64,000 bases of DNA from Candidatus Sulfuritelmatomonas gaucii (GCA_900290245.1 OKRB01000078.1:94827-158826), one strand, 5' to 3'; shown: positions 46,848 to 56,868, counted from the stretch's first letter. The notes: generated by a model not told the origin, from the letters alone. A program made the numbers and translations.

Positions 46848-48997
46848 CTGGTTCGCTGTTGCCCATCTTGCTTGAATCGGCGATGCGCGCGTTGATTGCT
46901 GCCGCTGCCATCTGGGCGGGTCTGCGTGTCTTTCGCGTCAGGAACGTGCCGGCACAGAAGTCTGCCTGGGGACTGATGCTGATGGCAGCTCTCGCCATGC
47001 CGCTGATGATGCGTCCCTCGTGGCTTCCGGCTTGGGCCTCGGTCAAATTGCCTGCGTCGTTGCTGTCGGCAAGAACGTCGCACGCCGCAACAGCCGCAGT
47101 CGTATCTCGCACCGCGTCAGAGCTGGATACTCTCGAGGCTGAAATGCGGGAGCAAGTCGCGGACGAGGCATCAAGCCTTCAGCCCGCACCGCCAGCTTCG
47201 ATTGCCAAGCCAGGTGCGCCGTCAGATTACGAGCCTGAGAGCACGCCCACATCAACGGCGCCGACGCTGCAGCAACCTGGAACTCATTCATCCCCAACGC
47301 TTACCTCGCTGCTCACTCCCGAGCGCATGCTGGCCGCCGCCTGGAATCTTTATCTCGGCGTCTGCGCCTTCCTGCTTGTGCGGTTGCTTTGGGGCTTGGC
47401 GCTTTCGTTCTCGCTCTGGAAACGAGCAAAACCCGTCGACACTCCACTCGAGCTTGACTTCCCTGCTCCCATCCGCGTGCGCTCGAGCTCCCTGATCGGC
47501 TCACCGGTCAATATTGGTTCGGGGATCCTTCTGCCCGCGGACTACGCGGAATGGGACGAAGAGAAACTGCGCGTGGTGTTAGCCCACGAGCTCTCCCACA
47601 TCCGCCAGCGCGACTTTTATCTGCAGTTCCTGGCCGGCTTCTACGCGGCCCTCACCTGGTTCAGCCCGCTGGGCTGGTGGCTGAAGCGCAAGCTCTCCGA
47701 TCTGGGCGAGGCCATCAGCGACCGCGCCGGCCTCGCGGTGGCTAAGAGTCCGTCGGCCTATGCCGGACTGCTTCTTGAGTTCGCGGCTCTTCCGCGCCCA
47801 ACCCTGAATGGAGTCGCCATGGCACACTCTCGGAACCTCTCTCATCGCATTGAGCGCCTGCTCAACGAAGCGAGCTTTCGTCTTGCCTTTACCGGCAGGC
47901 GTCGCGCTCTACTCACCGTGCTGATCTCTTTTGTGCTGATCGCCGCGACGGCGATGGTTCGTGTCGAGGCTGCTTCAGCTCCGCAACAGGCGAGCTCCTC
48001 GCAGGCCGCACTGCTGCAGAATCAGGCACCCTCTTCAGCGGCCGTGACGGGCCAGTCCACTCCCGAGCCGGCGCAGGTAACCGATTCGGCGGCAGGACAG
48101 GCGCCGGCGCCTGCAGCGAGCCGGGAGCCTGCTCCCGCACCGCCGATGCCAGCCGCCGCTCCCAACACGGCCCCCGAGGCATCGCCTGCTCCCGCGGGCC
48201 CGCAAGCCCCTGAAGCCGGCATGCAAGAACCGCTGCCGGTAATGCCTCAAATGCCGCCCATGCCCCGCATTCATGTCGACGTCAACATTCCGGAACTAGC
48301 GTTCAAAGCGGAGATGTATGACGATGCCGGCCGGGGGCGCTGCTTCGGGGATGGTGACAGCTACGCGATCGTGGGCGACCCCGGGACCAAAACCCGATTT
48401 TGTGGTGACTGGGACGATGAAGGTTCGAGAGACGTCGACAAAGCGCGAAGCGCCGCGCACGGACACTTCCTGCTGTTCCGCCATGAAGGAAAGCTCTACA
48501 TCGTCGACGATCCTGCCACCGTGACCCAGCTCGAGGCCATGGACATGGCAAGACAGGATTTGAGCGACCAGATGCGCGCGCTGAGCAAACAGATGCGCGA
48601 TGCCGGCCAGCAGGCGCGTGAGGCGGCGCGCAAGGCGCGCGAAACAGCCGACAATCTTCCCGCGCCCGACTTGTCAAAGGAGATTGCCGCGCTGGATGCG
48701 ACCGCCGCAAGCCTGAAAGATAAGCAGGGCGGCACGGTGAGCCGCCAGCAGCTCCAGGAGTTGCAGCGCGAGATTGGGGAGCTCCAGCGCCGCGTGTTCC
48801 AGGCGGAGTTCGGCAACATGAACATGAAAGAGTTCAGCGGCGACATGGCGAAATTTGGCGAGGAACAAGGCAAGTACGGCGAGCAGATGGGAAAGCTGGG
48901 TGCGCAGATGGGCCAGACTGTGCGCGAAAACAACGACAAAATCCGATCGATCATCGACGAAAGCCTGAAGGAAGGCAAGGCGCGGCCGGTGAATTGA
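46844..48997 (+). CDS. BlaR1/MecR1-like M56 metallopeptidase
   Basis: A 717-residue membrane protease. Two N-terminal and two further transmembrane helices surround the M56 zinc site HELSH (His248-His252), with the late acidic ligand in SDLGEAISDRAG. After the last helix (~360-375) it has a long Pro/Ala linker (~380-475), then a different C-terminal region with two domain-like parts and a coiled coil. The penicillin-binding domain of BlaR1 is absent. The end contains three K-[FYL]-G-x-x-[QM]-G heptads (48851-48913). It should signal something other than beta-lactam. Confidence 0.85.
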   Translation: MTGSLLPILLESAMRALIAAAAIWAGLRVFRVRNVPAQKSAWGLMLMAALAMPLMMRPSWLPAWASVKLPASLLSARTSHAATAAVVSRTASELDTLEAEMREQVADEASSLQPAPPASIAKPGAPSDYEPESTPTSTAPTLQQPGTHSSPTLTSLLTPERMLAAAWNLYLGVCAFLLVRLLWGLALSFSLWKRAKPVDTPLELDFPAPIRVRSSSLIGSPVNIGSGILLPADYAEWDEEKLRVVLAHELSHIRQRDFYLQFLAGFYAALTWFSPLGWWLKRKLSDLGEAISDRAGLAVAKSPSAYAGLLLEFAALPRPTLNGVAMAHSRNLSHRIERLLNEASFRLAFTGRRRALLTVLISFVLIAATAMVRVEAASAPQQASSSQAALLQNQAPSSAAVTGQSTPEPAQVTDSAAGQAPAPAASREPAPAPPMPAAAPNTAPEASPAPAGPQAPEAGMQEPLPVMPQMPPMPRIHVDVNIPELAFKAEMYDDAGRGRCFGDGDSYAIVGDPGTKTRFCGDWDDEGSRDVDKARSAAHGHFLLFRHEGKLYIVDDPATVTQLEAMDMARQDLSDQMRALSKQMRDAGQQAREAARKARETADNLPAPDLSKEIAALDATAASLKDKQGGTVSRQQLQELQREIGELQRRVFQAEFGNMNMKEFSGDMAKFGEEQGKYGEQMGKLGAQMGQTVRENNDKIRSIIDESLKEGKARPVN

Positions 48998-49585
48998 TTC
49001 GCATTCGTATCGCGATTCGCAAACATCGAACGTCAACCGTTCCGGAACCCTTGCGCGAAAGCAGCGTCGCCTTCTGAAACGAACGACCAAAGCGCTCTTT
49101 TGCGCAAACGCTCTTAGTGTGCTTACCTCGAGGCTGAAAGTTTTTCGCTCCGCGTAGCGAAACATCCGGATTTCTTCACCCTTCGCAGAGATCCCGCATC
49201 CGCAATTGCGGTTTCTTGCGGATTGGAAATTAGGGAATCGTGAGGGTGCTGCGCGAAGTAAGTTGTTAACCGGGAGCGTTGCCTCTTCGTTTTGCTTTTG
49301 GCTGCAATGCTCGTGGCGTGTGCAGTCGAAATGCAAGTGCTGCTTCCCCATTCGGAAATCTTCTGACCGGTTCTTCGCGATCCGCTTCACCAGATCCTGA
49401 CAGGAACCGCTCATCAACTTGGAAGCACGAAGCTGTTGTCACAGGAATTATCAGGGCCCCTCAAATTGCCGGCTGTTTCTGGCACACGCCTTGACCCGAA
49501 AATCGGCCTTGGCGCATCGATGCCCGGCACAACCAGCCCGCCGCACGTGTAAGCGAAAACAAAATTGAACATTCGGGAGGAAACG
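48998..49585. other. Intergenic region with inverted repeats
   Basis: 588 bases with no supported gene. Holds a 7-bp hairpin at 49143-49162 (TTTCGCT with AGCGAAA) and a cluster of TTGCGG half-sites at 49198-49223. A strong Shine-Dalgarno (GGGAGGAA) at its end serves the gene at 49586. Confidence 0.45.
49198..49223. promoter_or_regulatory. Triple TTGCGG half-site element
   Basis: The palindrome CCGCAATTGCGG (49200-49211) is followed exactly 10 bases later by another TTGCGGAT (49216-49223), which also pairs with ATCCGCAA (49198-49205). One inverted and one direct half-site spaced by one helical turn suggest a regulator-binding site about 360 bases upstream of the TPR gene. Confidence 0.35.
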
Positions 49586-50572
49586 ATGATTCGACTCCTG
49601 CAGGGAATCCTTGTCCTGATTTTGATCGCACCCATCGCGGCCGCTCAACCAAACATACCTTCTAACCCACAGGCAAAGGCAACGGCCACGGCATTCACGA
49701 TCGGGCAGCTGAGCAATCCGCACTTGCTGCGCCTGATTGCGCTCAATGAAGCTGCGGTTCGCAGCGCTAAAGCCGCGCACGAAGCTCCGGCGCGCATAGC
49801 GCAGATCTACGAAAACCTCGGAGGCTTGTATGCAGACGCGGCTCTGTATCTGAAGTCAGAAGACGCCATGCGGCGGGCAATTGCTTATTTGAAAAACGGA
49901 TCACAGCGGGAACTGGCAAATGAGATCGGACAATTAGCGGTGGTGGATCTCGAATTGGGAAACCCCAGGCAGGCCGAGCACGATGAGCTACAGGTGCTGC
50001 GCATTCGCCAGGAGATTGGCGATCCTGTGACCACTGCCCTCGCCTGGAACGAACTTGCCGGCCTGTATGATGAGCAGCAAAAGTTCAAACAAGCCGTGCA
50101 TTTCGCTGAGCGAGCCTATGAGGTCCTTGGCGACCGGCCTGATGTGAGCGCAGGCGACAGAATTTCAGTTCGGGAAGCGCTCGGATTTGCGCTGACCGGC
50201 GCCAGAGATTGCGCACGCGGGATCCCTATTCTGGAGGAAGGGCTCGCCATCGCGCAGAGCCATCATGTAGAAGATAGCCTGCAGCTCGGATATGCCGAGT
50301 ACGTTTTGGGGTTCGGCTATTGGCACTGCGACGATCAAGGCAACGCGGCACTTTGGCTCGAGCGGGGGACGACTCGCATGAAGGCAGACTTCGGATGGAA
50401 CCGGAGCATCTATCTAAATGCGATGAGACAGTACGCTCGCTTTCTGCGTTCGACGGGCCAATTCGAGGCGGCGGCATCGGCAGAGGCAGTGGTCAACGAG
50501 GCTGAGGCTGTCGTCGATGCCCAAAGCCTTACCGGCAGAGCCGATGGGTTCCTGAGCAATCCTGGAAAATAG
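49586..50572 (+). CDS. Exported tetratricopeptide-repeat protein
   Basis: A 328-residue secreted protein. Signal peptide MIRLLQGILVLILIAPIAAAQP, then TPR-like helical repeats (~35-300), with recognisable blocks such as QIYENLGGLYADAALYLKSE, LGNPRQAEHDELQVLRI and YLNAMRQYARFLRSTGQFEAA. GGGAGGAA precedes the ATG. There is no enzymatic domain; it is probably a protein-interaction scaffold in the periplasm. Confidence 0.8.
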   Translation: MIRLLQGILVLILIAPIAAAQPNIPSNPQAKATATAFTIGQLSNPHLLRLIALNEAAVRSAKAAHEAPARIAQIYENLGGLYADAALYLKSEDAMRRAIAYLKNGSQRELANEIGQLAVVDLELGNPRQAEHDELQVLRIRQEIGDPVTTALAWNELAGLYDEQQKFKQAVHFAERAYEVLGDRPDVSAGDRISVREALGFALTGARDCARGIPILEEGLAIAQSHHVEDSLQLGYAEYVLGFGYWHCDDQGNAALWLERGTTRMKADFGWNRSIYLNAMRQYARFLRSTGQFEAAASAEAVVNEAEAVVDAQSLTGRADGFLSNPGK

Positions 50573-50632
50573 AGCTCATCCCCGCGAAGTTCTTGATGGG
50601 TGATTTCGAGGAAACGAACCCGCTGCCGAACA

Positions 50633-52891
50633 TCAGAACAGGTTCAGGCCGCGAAGCTCATGCGAGGGGAGGTGATCGAACGTGTGCGACGCCTGGCCTG
50701 CAGCAGCATGGGTTATGCAGTGACTCTGCTGGCGGATGGGCCCCGTCAAGTACGAACGAGTCACGTGCAGGCGGTCCATGATAATGTATCGCGTGCGCAG
50801 GCCGTTGACGGTGGCCGGAAGCGCGGCGGGAACCTGCTTGCGATCGACGTAGATCACCAGCGCTGCTTCCTTGGGATTGTCGAGGCTCTGCCCAACGCCC
50901 ACGCCAAAGAAAGCGGGATACTGTTTCATCAGGCTCTGCGATACCTGCTGTTTGGCGGCGATGGCCTGTGTAATCACGCTCGCCGCCAGTGGATGCGGTC
51001 CGCCGGATTGCAACATAGATTGCGGAGCAGTGCCCGCGGCAACGGCCTCCGCAGTGGTCGCGATCACTTCTGTCCTCACGCCGTTCAGTGCCTGCGGCGC
51101 GGTGAAATTCATGTTCTGGTCGACATAGAGGATGACCGCAGCCTCGCCGGAGTGATCGCTGCTCTTCCCTGTCGCTGTCCCCAGGGTGCCCGCCGACGGA
51201 TTCACGAGCATGCGCGCCTGTGTAAGCGCCTGCTGGGCGCGGCTCGTCTGCGCGCTCGAAAGTGTGACGGCCTGCGCCGCTGTCACCGTCCCTGTTGCGT
51301 AGTTGAGGCAGCTCACTGGATGATCCGTTGTGCCCACGAAGGTGAATGTCGTTCCCTGCTGCGAACCCAGTTCCGCCAGCACGGTACTCACGGGGTTCGC
51401 CACGCCTTCACTCGTACCCGTCTGATCCACGCCTCCGGCGAAGAACAGACCCACGGGTTCGGCGTCACTCGTATCCACCACCAGCGAGCCGGAGTCGCCA
51501 GCATCGCTGAACTCGTTGCCGGCAATTTCAATCTGATTCGTGTAAGTCTTGGTGAAGTACGGCTCAGACTCTTCACAGTTCTTGAAATAGGCCACCTGCA
51601 CATCTGCGTTGATCGCAGAAATGCTGGCGCAGGTAAGCCCTGTAGTGCGGCCGCTTTTCGCTACGACCATCCCGATTGCTGGATTCTCGCCCTTGCCGTC
51701 TGTAGATGAAGTGCCCGGCGGAGCCGCAGCCAGCGAGCCGCTCTGCAACGGGCCCAATTCTTCGATTGCGCCGCTTGTATTCACCGCGCCGGAATCCACC
51801 TGGGCGATGGCCGCGTCCGCGTTGGTTGTCGCCGAGTTGAGCGGCAGCCAGGCTGTCAAAACGCCGACCGGCGTGGTACCGGACCCGACGCCATTGGGCG
51901 TGCAGCCGTTGTCAATCAGGCCAGGCTGGACAATCATTTCACCGGTCGTGGCCTGGTCGCTGCGCGCCAGAACGTGGTTGTTGCTGAGGAGAAATTGTGT
52001 TCCGGAGGAGTTCTGAATCATCGAGCCCAGCGTGCCGCCGCAGCAATCCAGAATCTGATTGCCCTGAGTGTCGTAATCGTTATTGTTACCGCCAGATGTT
52101 CCCAAATTGATTGGCGAGCCCTGCTCATTCTGGTGATTGTCTGGATTGCTCGAGATCCCTGCGGTGTTCAAAAGCACGGCAGTCGCAGTCTTTGATGAGG
52201 ATGTGCCCACGGTAGCGACGACAAATGTTGAAGCATTCGACAAAAACGTGCTCGGAGCGGTGTAGGCCACCGCGCAGGAGGTAAATGCATTCGCGTTGCG
52301 CGTGCAAGTCGGTGTGCCCAGGGAACCCTGCCCGCCGCTTGAACCGTTTGCTGTGCTCGAAACCGCGTAGTTGATGCCGGTGCTGCCGCCGGCTTCGGCA
52401 ATGTAGCCGGTGATGGTCACGGTTCCGCTGTTGCCGAGTGCAACATTCTCGGGCGAGAGCGGCTGCAAAAATCCGGGAGTCACGGTGACGGTAGAGCTGG
52501 CGGTCGCGCCCATGCCGGTTCCGGCAGTGATCGTCGCCGTCACGGTGACCTGCACACTGTCCTTGGTCACATAAGGCGGAGGTGTGTATTGGCCGCTGGT
52601 TGGGTCGATGGATCCTGCTCCAGTGCTCGGGCTGACCGCCCAGTTCACAGTTGCTGCGCCTCCACTGCTCAACGTGGCCGTAAATTGCTCAACCGCCGAG
52701 CCCGAGCTATTTGTGGCGTTGCAGCCCGTGCAGTTGGTATCGATGGCCAGCGTTCCCGGCGAAATTGAGAACGTGCTGTTGGAGGAACTTGTCGATGGGG
52801 TCCCGCCGCCGCAACCCACAAACAGGATCAGGGCCGGCAGGCCCATCATCGCTAGAAGCCGCGATGGCCACGCCTTAATTGCATGGGCCAT
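50633..52891 (-). CDS. Trypsin-like serine protease lipoprotein with repeated C-terminal module
   Basis: A 752-residue exported lipoprotein. ATG 52891 gives a lipoprotein signal ending LFVGC. An Ig-like beta region (~40-250) is followed by a chymotrypsin-fold protease whose triad is complete: His306 (LSNNHVLA), Asp359 (TNADAAIAQV) and Ser467 (GDSGSL). The C-terminal part contains two copies of a module (HSGEAAVILYVD...LNGVRTEVI and NPKEAALVIYVD...VNGLRTRYI). TTG 52957 is another possible start. The protein target is unknown. Confidence 0.82.
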   Translation of the reverse strand: MAHAIKAWPSRLLAMMGLPALILFVGCGGGTPSTSSSNSTFSISPGTLAIDTNCTGCNATNSSGSAVEQFTATLSSGGAATVNWAVSPSTGAGSIDPTSGQYTPPPYVTKDSVQVTVTATITAGTGMGATASSTVTVTPGFLQPLSPENVALGNSGTVTITGYIAEAGGSTGINYAVSSTANGSSGGQGSLGTPTCTRNANAFTSCAVAYTAPSTFLSNASTFVVATVGTSSSKTATAVLLNTAGISSNPDNHQNEQGSPINLGTSGGNNNDYDTQGNQILDCCGGTLGSMIQNSSGTQFLLSNNHVLARSDQATTGEMIVQPGLIDNGCTPNGVGSGTTPVGVLTAWLPLNSATTNADAAIAQVDSGAVNTSGAIEELGPLQSGSLAAAPPGTSSTDGKGENPAIGMVVAKSGRTTGLTCASISAINADVQVAYFKNCEESEPYFTKTYTNQIEIAGNEFSDAGDSGSLVVDTSDAEPVGLFFAGGVDQTGTSEGVANPVSTVLAELGSQQGTTFTFVGTTDHPVSCLNYATGTVTAAQAVTLSSAQTSRAQQALTQARMLVNPSAGTLGTATGKSSDHSGEAAVILYVDQNMNFTAPQALNGVRTEVIATTAEAVAAGTAPQSMLQSGGPHPLAASVITQAIAAKQQVSQSLMKQYPAFFGVGVGQSLDNPKEAALVIYVDRKQVPAALPATVNGLRTRYIIMDRLHVTRSYLTGPIRQQSHCITHAAAGQASHTFDHLPSHELRGLNLF

Positions 52892-53421
52892 CAGCGCGTC
52901 ACACCCGGCGCGCTTGGTGCGCCGCCATGCTGTCGTCTGTGCCGCGGTCTCACTCAAATGGTCGGGCGCCTTTCTAATTCTTGTTATTCGCTTGCTTCCA
53001 TTTAGACAATCCTGCGACCTCGCAGTAAGCGCCGGTACCTCCGTAAGAGTTCAACCGGACGCACTCTCCCCTTCGCAATGCCATATTAGACCCGCACTCG
53101 ACATGGAGAGTTGTCTCACAAGGTGCGCACACAGAGAATCCAATCACTTTAGATGTACTCAGCGCAATGCTACGAAAGTACTTAGGACAGTTTTGGGCAC
53201 AATATAGGCTCAAGACGACGGTCGAGGCCTTCGTGCAGTTTCATTACAGATGGGAGCCGGCCTCGCCCGGGGAGGGGCAATCCCTTACTCGGAACTCGCC
53301 CTGGTGTTCAGACGTGAATTCTTTGACGGAGCTTACACCGTTTCCCAACGTGCTCAGGTGTTGCGCGTGTCTGCGCATGGCCGCAGCCGAGCGGCATTTT
53401 AAACTCAAAGCAGGAGCAGCG
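52892..53421. other. Intergenic region between divergent genes, nothing clear seen
   Basis: 530 bases between the protease gene (minus) and the aldo/keto reductase gene (plus). It should contain both promoters. No palindrome or structured element stood out. Confidence 0.4.
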
Positions 53422-54420
53422 ATGGAATACCTCAATCTTGGCCACACCGGTTTGAAAGTCTCTCGCATTTGTCTGGGCTGCATGACTTACGGAAGCCCGT
53501 CCAGGGGCAAAATCCTGCCCGGCCGCCAGGCCTGGGCGCTCAACGAAGCAGAGAGCCAGCCTTTGCTCCGGCAGGCACTCGATTTGGGCATTAACTTTTT
53601 TGATACCGCCAACGTGTATTCTGGCGGCGAAAGCGAGGCCGTCGTCGGGCGATTCCTCAAAGCCAACGTCCGCCGGGAATCGGTGGTGATCGCAACCAAG
53701 GTGCACGGCGTGATGCGCGAGGAGCCGAACGGGCGCGGGCTCTCGCGAAAAGCGATCCTGTTCGAGCTCGACCAGAGCCTGAAGCGCCTCGAAACCGATT
53801 ACGTCGATCTTTATCAAATTCATCGCTGGGACTACGAGACTCCCATCGAGGAGACGCTCGAAAGCCTGCACGACGTTGTGAAGGCGGGAAAGGTGCGCTA
53901 CATCGGGGCGCCATCGATGTATGCGTGGCAGTTCGCCAAGGCGCTCTATCTGTCCGACCGGCACGGCTGGACACGCTTCGTCTCCATGCAGAATCACTAC
54001 AACCTTCTCTATCGCGAGGAAGAGCGCGAGATGATCGGGCTATGCCGGGCGGAGGGTGTGGCCGTCATACCGTGGAGCCCATTGGCGCGAGGCCGGCTCA
54101 CGCGCGCATGGAAGGCCGAGACGACGAGCAGGACAGAGACAGATGCGTTCGGGAACAGGATGTACTCGCAGACGGAAGAGGCGGATCGCAAAGTTGTTGA
54201 CCGGCTGGGCGAGATCGCCGAAAAGCGCGGCATTCCCCGCGCGCAGGTCGCGCTGGCATGGCTGCTGGCGAAACCGGCCGTGACTGCTCCGATCGTGGGA
54301 GCGAGCAAGCCGCATCACCTTGAAGATGCCGCTGCTGCGCTTTCAGCTCAACTCACTCCGGAAGAGATGAAAGCGCTCGAAGAGCCGTATATGCCGCACC
54401 CCGTGCTGGGGTTCAGCTAA
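53422..54420 (+). CDS. Aldo/keto reductase
   Basis: A 332-residue NADPH-dependent oxidoreductase with the AKR TIM barrel. It has the catalytic Asp and Tyr in FFDTANVYSGGESE, the Lys in VIATKVHG and the His in YQIHRWD. The C-terminal segment KRGIPRAQVALAWLLAKP is the family's cofactor-binding part. ATG 53422 is chosen for GGAG 5 bases upstream; the open frame reaches further 5' without resemblance. It belongs to the YajO/AKR11-like branch by overall pattern. Confidence 0.9.
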   Translation: MEYLNLGHTGLKVSRICLGCMTYGSPSRGKILPGRQAWALNEAESQPLLRQALDLGINFFDTANVYSGGESEAVVGRFLKANVRRESVVIATKVHGVMREEPNGRGLSRKAILFELDQSLKRLETDYVDLYQIHRWDYETPIEETLESLHDVVKAGKVRYIGAPSMYAWQFAKALYLSDRHGWTRFVSMQNHYNLLYREEEREMIGLCRAEGVAVIPWSPLARGRLTRAWKAETTSRTETDAFGNRMYSQTEEADRKVVDRLGEIAEKRGIPRAQVALAWLLAKPAVTAPIVGASKPHHLEDAAAALSAQLTPEEMKALEEPYMPHPVLGFS

Positions 54421-54461
54421 GCGTTCCTTCGACATCGATGTGTGAAAGGCGGGTGCGCCGA

Positions 54462-55814
54462 TTACGCAAGTTTCATCGCGTCCGGGTCCCAATTCACAAT
54501 CGCGCCGCGATCCATGCTGAGATTGCTCAAGAGCGCGGCGCCCGCGGCACGGAATCCGAAGGTCGCGTCTTCAACCGGCTGTTTGCGTTTGCGCACAGAG
54601 TTGAAGAAATTCTCGAAGTGATCGTAGCTGTCGCTGTAGCCAGCCGGCGCCACATACCTCTCCATTCCCACCGCCGGCGGGCCATCAGGATATGTAACCG
54701 AATACTTTTCCCGGTACTTCTCCAGAAATGCCTTCTGCGTGGCCCGGGTGAACGTGTTGATGGTGTAACCAGGTTCCCTTTCGCGCGGCACGCGATTCAC
54801 GGTCACCGTGTTGCCCGCGATCTCCATTGTGCCCTCGGAGCCGGTAAAGATGAGGCCTTCGCTCTCCTCGCCACCGTCGACAAAATTCACATGCAGGCTC
54901 AGGTTGAATCCCTCGCGATAATCGAATAGCCCGAGCATCACGTCGGGTACGTCGCGGCCATCCTTCCAGAAGCGCAGCCCGCCCGTCGCCATGCCGCGCG
55001 TGGGCCCGTTGGATCCGGTAATAAAGTGCGTTCCACTGAAGAGATGCACGAATAGATCGCCGGCCACCCCGCTTCCGTAGGCCTTCCATTTTCGCCACTG
55101 GAAAAACTGCTCGGCGTTGAAGGGGATCTTTGGCGCAGTGCCGAGAAATCGCGGCCAGTCGCACGTCTCCGGCGACGCATCCGGCGGCACGGTATAGTCC
55201 CACGCGCCGATGGCCGAATTGCGATCCCAGCGCGCGGTGACCATGTTGAGCTGCCCGATGGCGCCCGAAGCCAGCAACTCCTTCGCCTTGGCGTAGATGA
55301 TCGAGCTGACACGCTGGCTGCCAATCTGGAGAATGCGCCCGCTCGCGCGCGCTGCCTCGATCATCTCCGGCCCATCGGCATACAGATGAATCATCGGCTT
55401 CTCGCAATAGACGTCCTTGCCGGCCTTCATCGCGTCCACCGCGGCCTGCTTGTGCCAGTGGTCAGGCGTGGCAATGATTACGGCATCAATGTCTTTGCGG
55501 GCGAGAATTTCGCTGTAGTCGCGGGTGGTGAAGAGATCGTCACCCCAAACTTCCTTGCAATGATCGAGACGGCCGCTGTAGCAGTCAGCCACGGCAACCA
55601 GCTTGACCCCGAGGACCTGCAACGCCGTGCGTGTGTCGCCCTGCCCTTGGCCGCCGGCGCCGATCAGAGCGATCTGGATGCGATCGTTGGCGGCGACAGC
55701 TGCCGCGGGTTCGGCTTGCGCCGCAGTCAGCGCGTGGATTCGCGCACCAAGAAGTGTTGTCGCCGATGCAGCGCTTGCCGCTCTCAGAAACGATCTGCGA
55801 TTCAATTCGGGCAT
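54462..55814 (-). CDS. Gfo/Idh/MocA family oxidoreductase, Tat-exported
   Basis: A 450-residue oxidoreductase. Twin-arginine signal (NRRSFLRAASAASATTLLGA), Rossmann motif GAGGQGQG at 52-59, PDHWHKQA and the EKP motif at 138-140. The C-terminal alpha/beta domain extends to the end. It resembles the protein at 4553-5995 in layout but differs in most of its sequence, so the two are paralogous rather than recently duplicated. GGAG lies 9 bases before the ATG at 55814. The substrate is unknown. Confidence 0.87.
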   Translation of the reverse strand: MPELNRRSFLRAASAASATTLLGARIHALTAAQAEPAAAVAANDRIQIALIGAGGQGQGDTRTALQVLGVKLVAVADCYSGRLDHCKEVWGDDLFTTRDYSEILARKDIDAVIIATPDHWHKQAAVDAMKAGKDVYCEKPMIHLYADGPEMIEAARASGRILQIGSQRVSSIIYAKAKELLASGAIGQLNMVTARWDRNSAIGAWDYTVPPDASPETCDWPRFLGTAPKIPFNAEQFFQWRKWKAYGSGVAGDLFVHLFSGTHFITGSNGPTRGMATGGLRFWKDGRDVPDVMLGLFDYREGFNLSLHVNFVDGGEESEGLIFTGSEGTMEIAGNTVTVNRVPREREPGYTINTFTRATQKAFLEKYREKYSVTYPDGPPAVGMERYVAPAGYSDSYDHFENFFNSVRKRKQPVEDATFGFRAAGAALLSNLSMDRGAIVNWDPDAMKLA

Positions 55815-55938
55815 TGAGACAGCTCCACGAAGCAGGATTTCAGCCGCATACAACAATACAACGCTGAGGTTGGTCGTCGTTAAGCGCAATAGGGTCGGGA
55901 GAACCGGCCGCGAATCAACCGGAGCGAAAATTGTGATG

Positions 55939-56868
55939 CTAGTGGCGCGGAACGAGAATGCGCAGAGCATTCTGAAGGAGTGACACCTGCATCGGCAGCC
56001 GGCCGAGCGACTCGCCGTCGGCCTCGACATAAGGTGCCGGGCTGCTCAATGCGCGGCAGGAGAAGGCAGACACTCGAACACATTGATGGAACGGATTGAG
56101 GCGGCGCAGGCCGAGCCAGCCGGACAGAAACCATAGTGGTAACGACACCAGCGCAGGCGCATGGAGCAGATGAAGGCAAAGATCGGAATCCTGAATCGAC
56201 GCATGCCCATCCGTTAGGCCTCGAAAGATTCCGCCGAGATTCCCGATACGCGTCGCCATCACGCTGACCACCTTGCGCGTGACCGGCGAGGCGGAGGCCG
56301 CAGGTGTGAACTGAACCTCAAATGCAGAAAAACGGCCAGTTGCGAAGAGGCGTGCAGCGCGAAGGTAGTAGGCCAACCTGCCCAGTTGGGCCTTCTGTTG
56401 CGCCACAAGGCGATAGACAAGCGCGCCGTCAGGGCCGGCACCGGCAATGAAAGCAAAGTATCGAACAGCGCCGGCGCATTCCACTCTGCCCACGGTAACA
56501 GCGCATGGGCTGCCCTTTAACTGCTCGAGAGCCGCGACCACAGGATTATGTGAAATTCGCAGATGCCGGGCAAGCGCATTCGCGCTTCCCATCGGAATGA
56601 TTCCGAGCGCACATAAGGGCACTCCCGCTTCAGTGACGAGGCCTTGCAGCACCTCATGCACGGTCCCGTCTCCTCCGCAGGCAAAGATCACATCCGCAAA
56701 AGCTGCGGCTTCCTGCGCCTGGGCCGCGGCCGAACCGGGCCCCGCAGTGCACGCGATCTCGACGCGATGACCTTCAGCGGTCAGCGCCCCAGCCACCTCG
56801 TCCACCTTCCGCAGGCGCAGGTTCCGTCTGCGGCCCGAGGCCGGATTGTAAATCAGGATGCAGTGCAC
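55939..56868 (-). CDS. Diacylglycerol/sphingosine kinase family lipid kinase
   Basis: A 309-residue lipid kinase of the YegS/LcbK group. N-terminal HCILIYNPASGRRR, the nucleotide-binding CGGDGTVHEVLQG and the PMGSANALARHL segment are all present. It would phosphorylate a lipid at the inner membrane. The start is GTG at 56868, just after GAGGGG. It is divergent from the recG locus, with 113 bases between. Confidence 0.87.
   Translation of the reverse strand: MHCILIYNPASGRRRNLRLRKVDEVAGALTAEGHRVEIACTAGPGSAAAQAQEAAAFADVIFACGGDGTVHEVLQGLVTEAGVPLCALGIIPMGSANALARHLRISHNPVVAALEQLKGSPCAVTVGRVECAGAVRYFAFIAGAGPDGALVYRLVAQQKAQLGRLAYYLRAARLFATGRFSAFEVQFTPAASASPVTRKVVSVMATRIGNLGGIFRGLTDGHASIQDSDLCLHLLHAPALVSLPLWFLSGWLGLRRLNPFHQCVRVSAFSCRALSSPAPYVEADGESLGRLPMQVSLLQNALRILVPRH

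Noticed and set aside
53167-53421. N-terminal extension of the aldo/keto reductase frame
   Set aside because: No family resemblance and no ribosome site; ATG 53422 has a good Shine-Dalgarno and the family N terminus.
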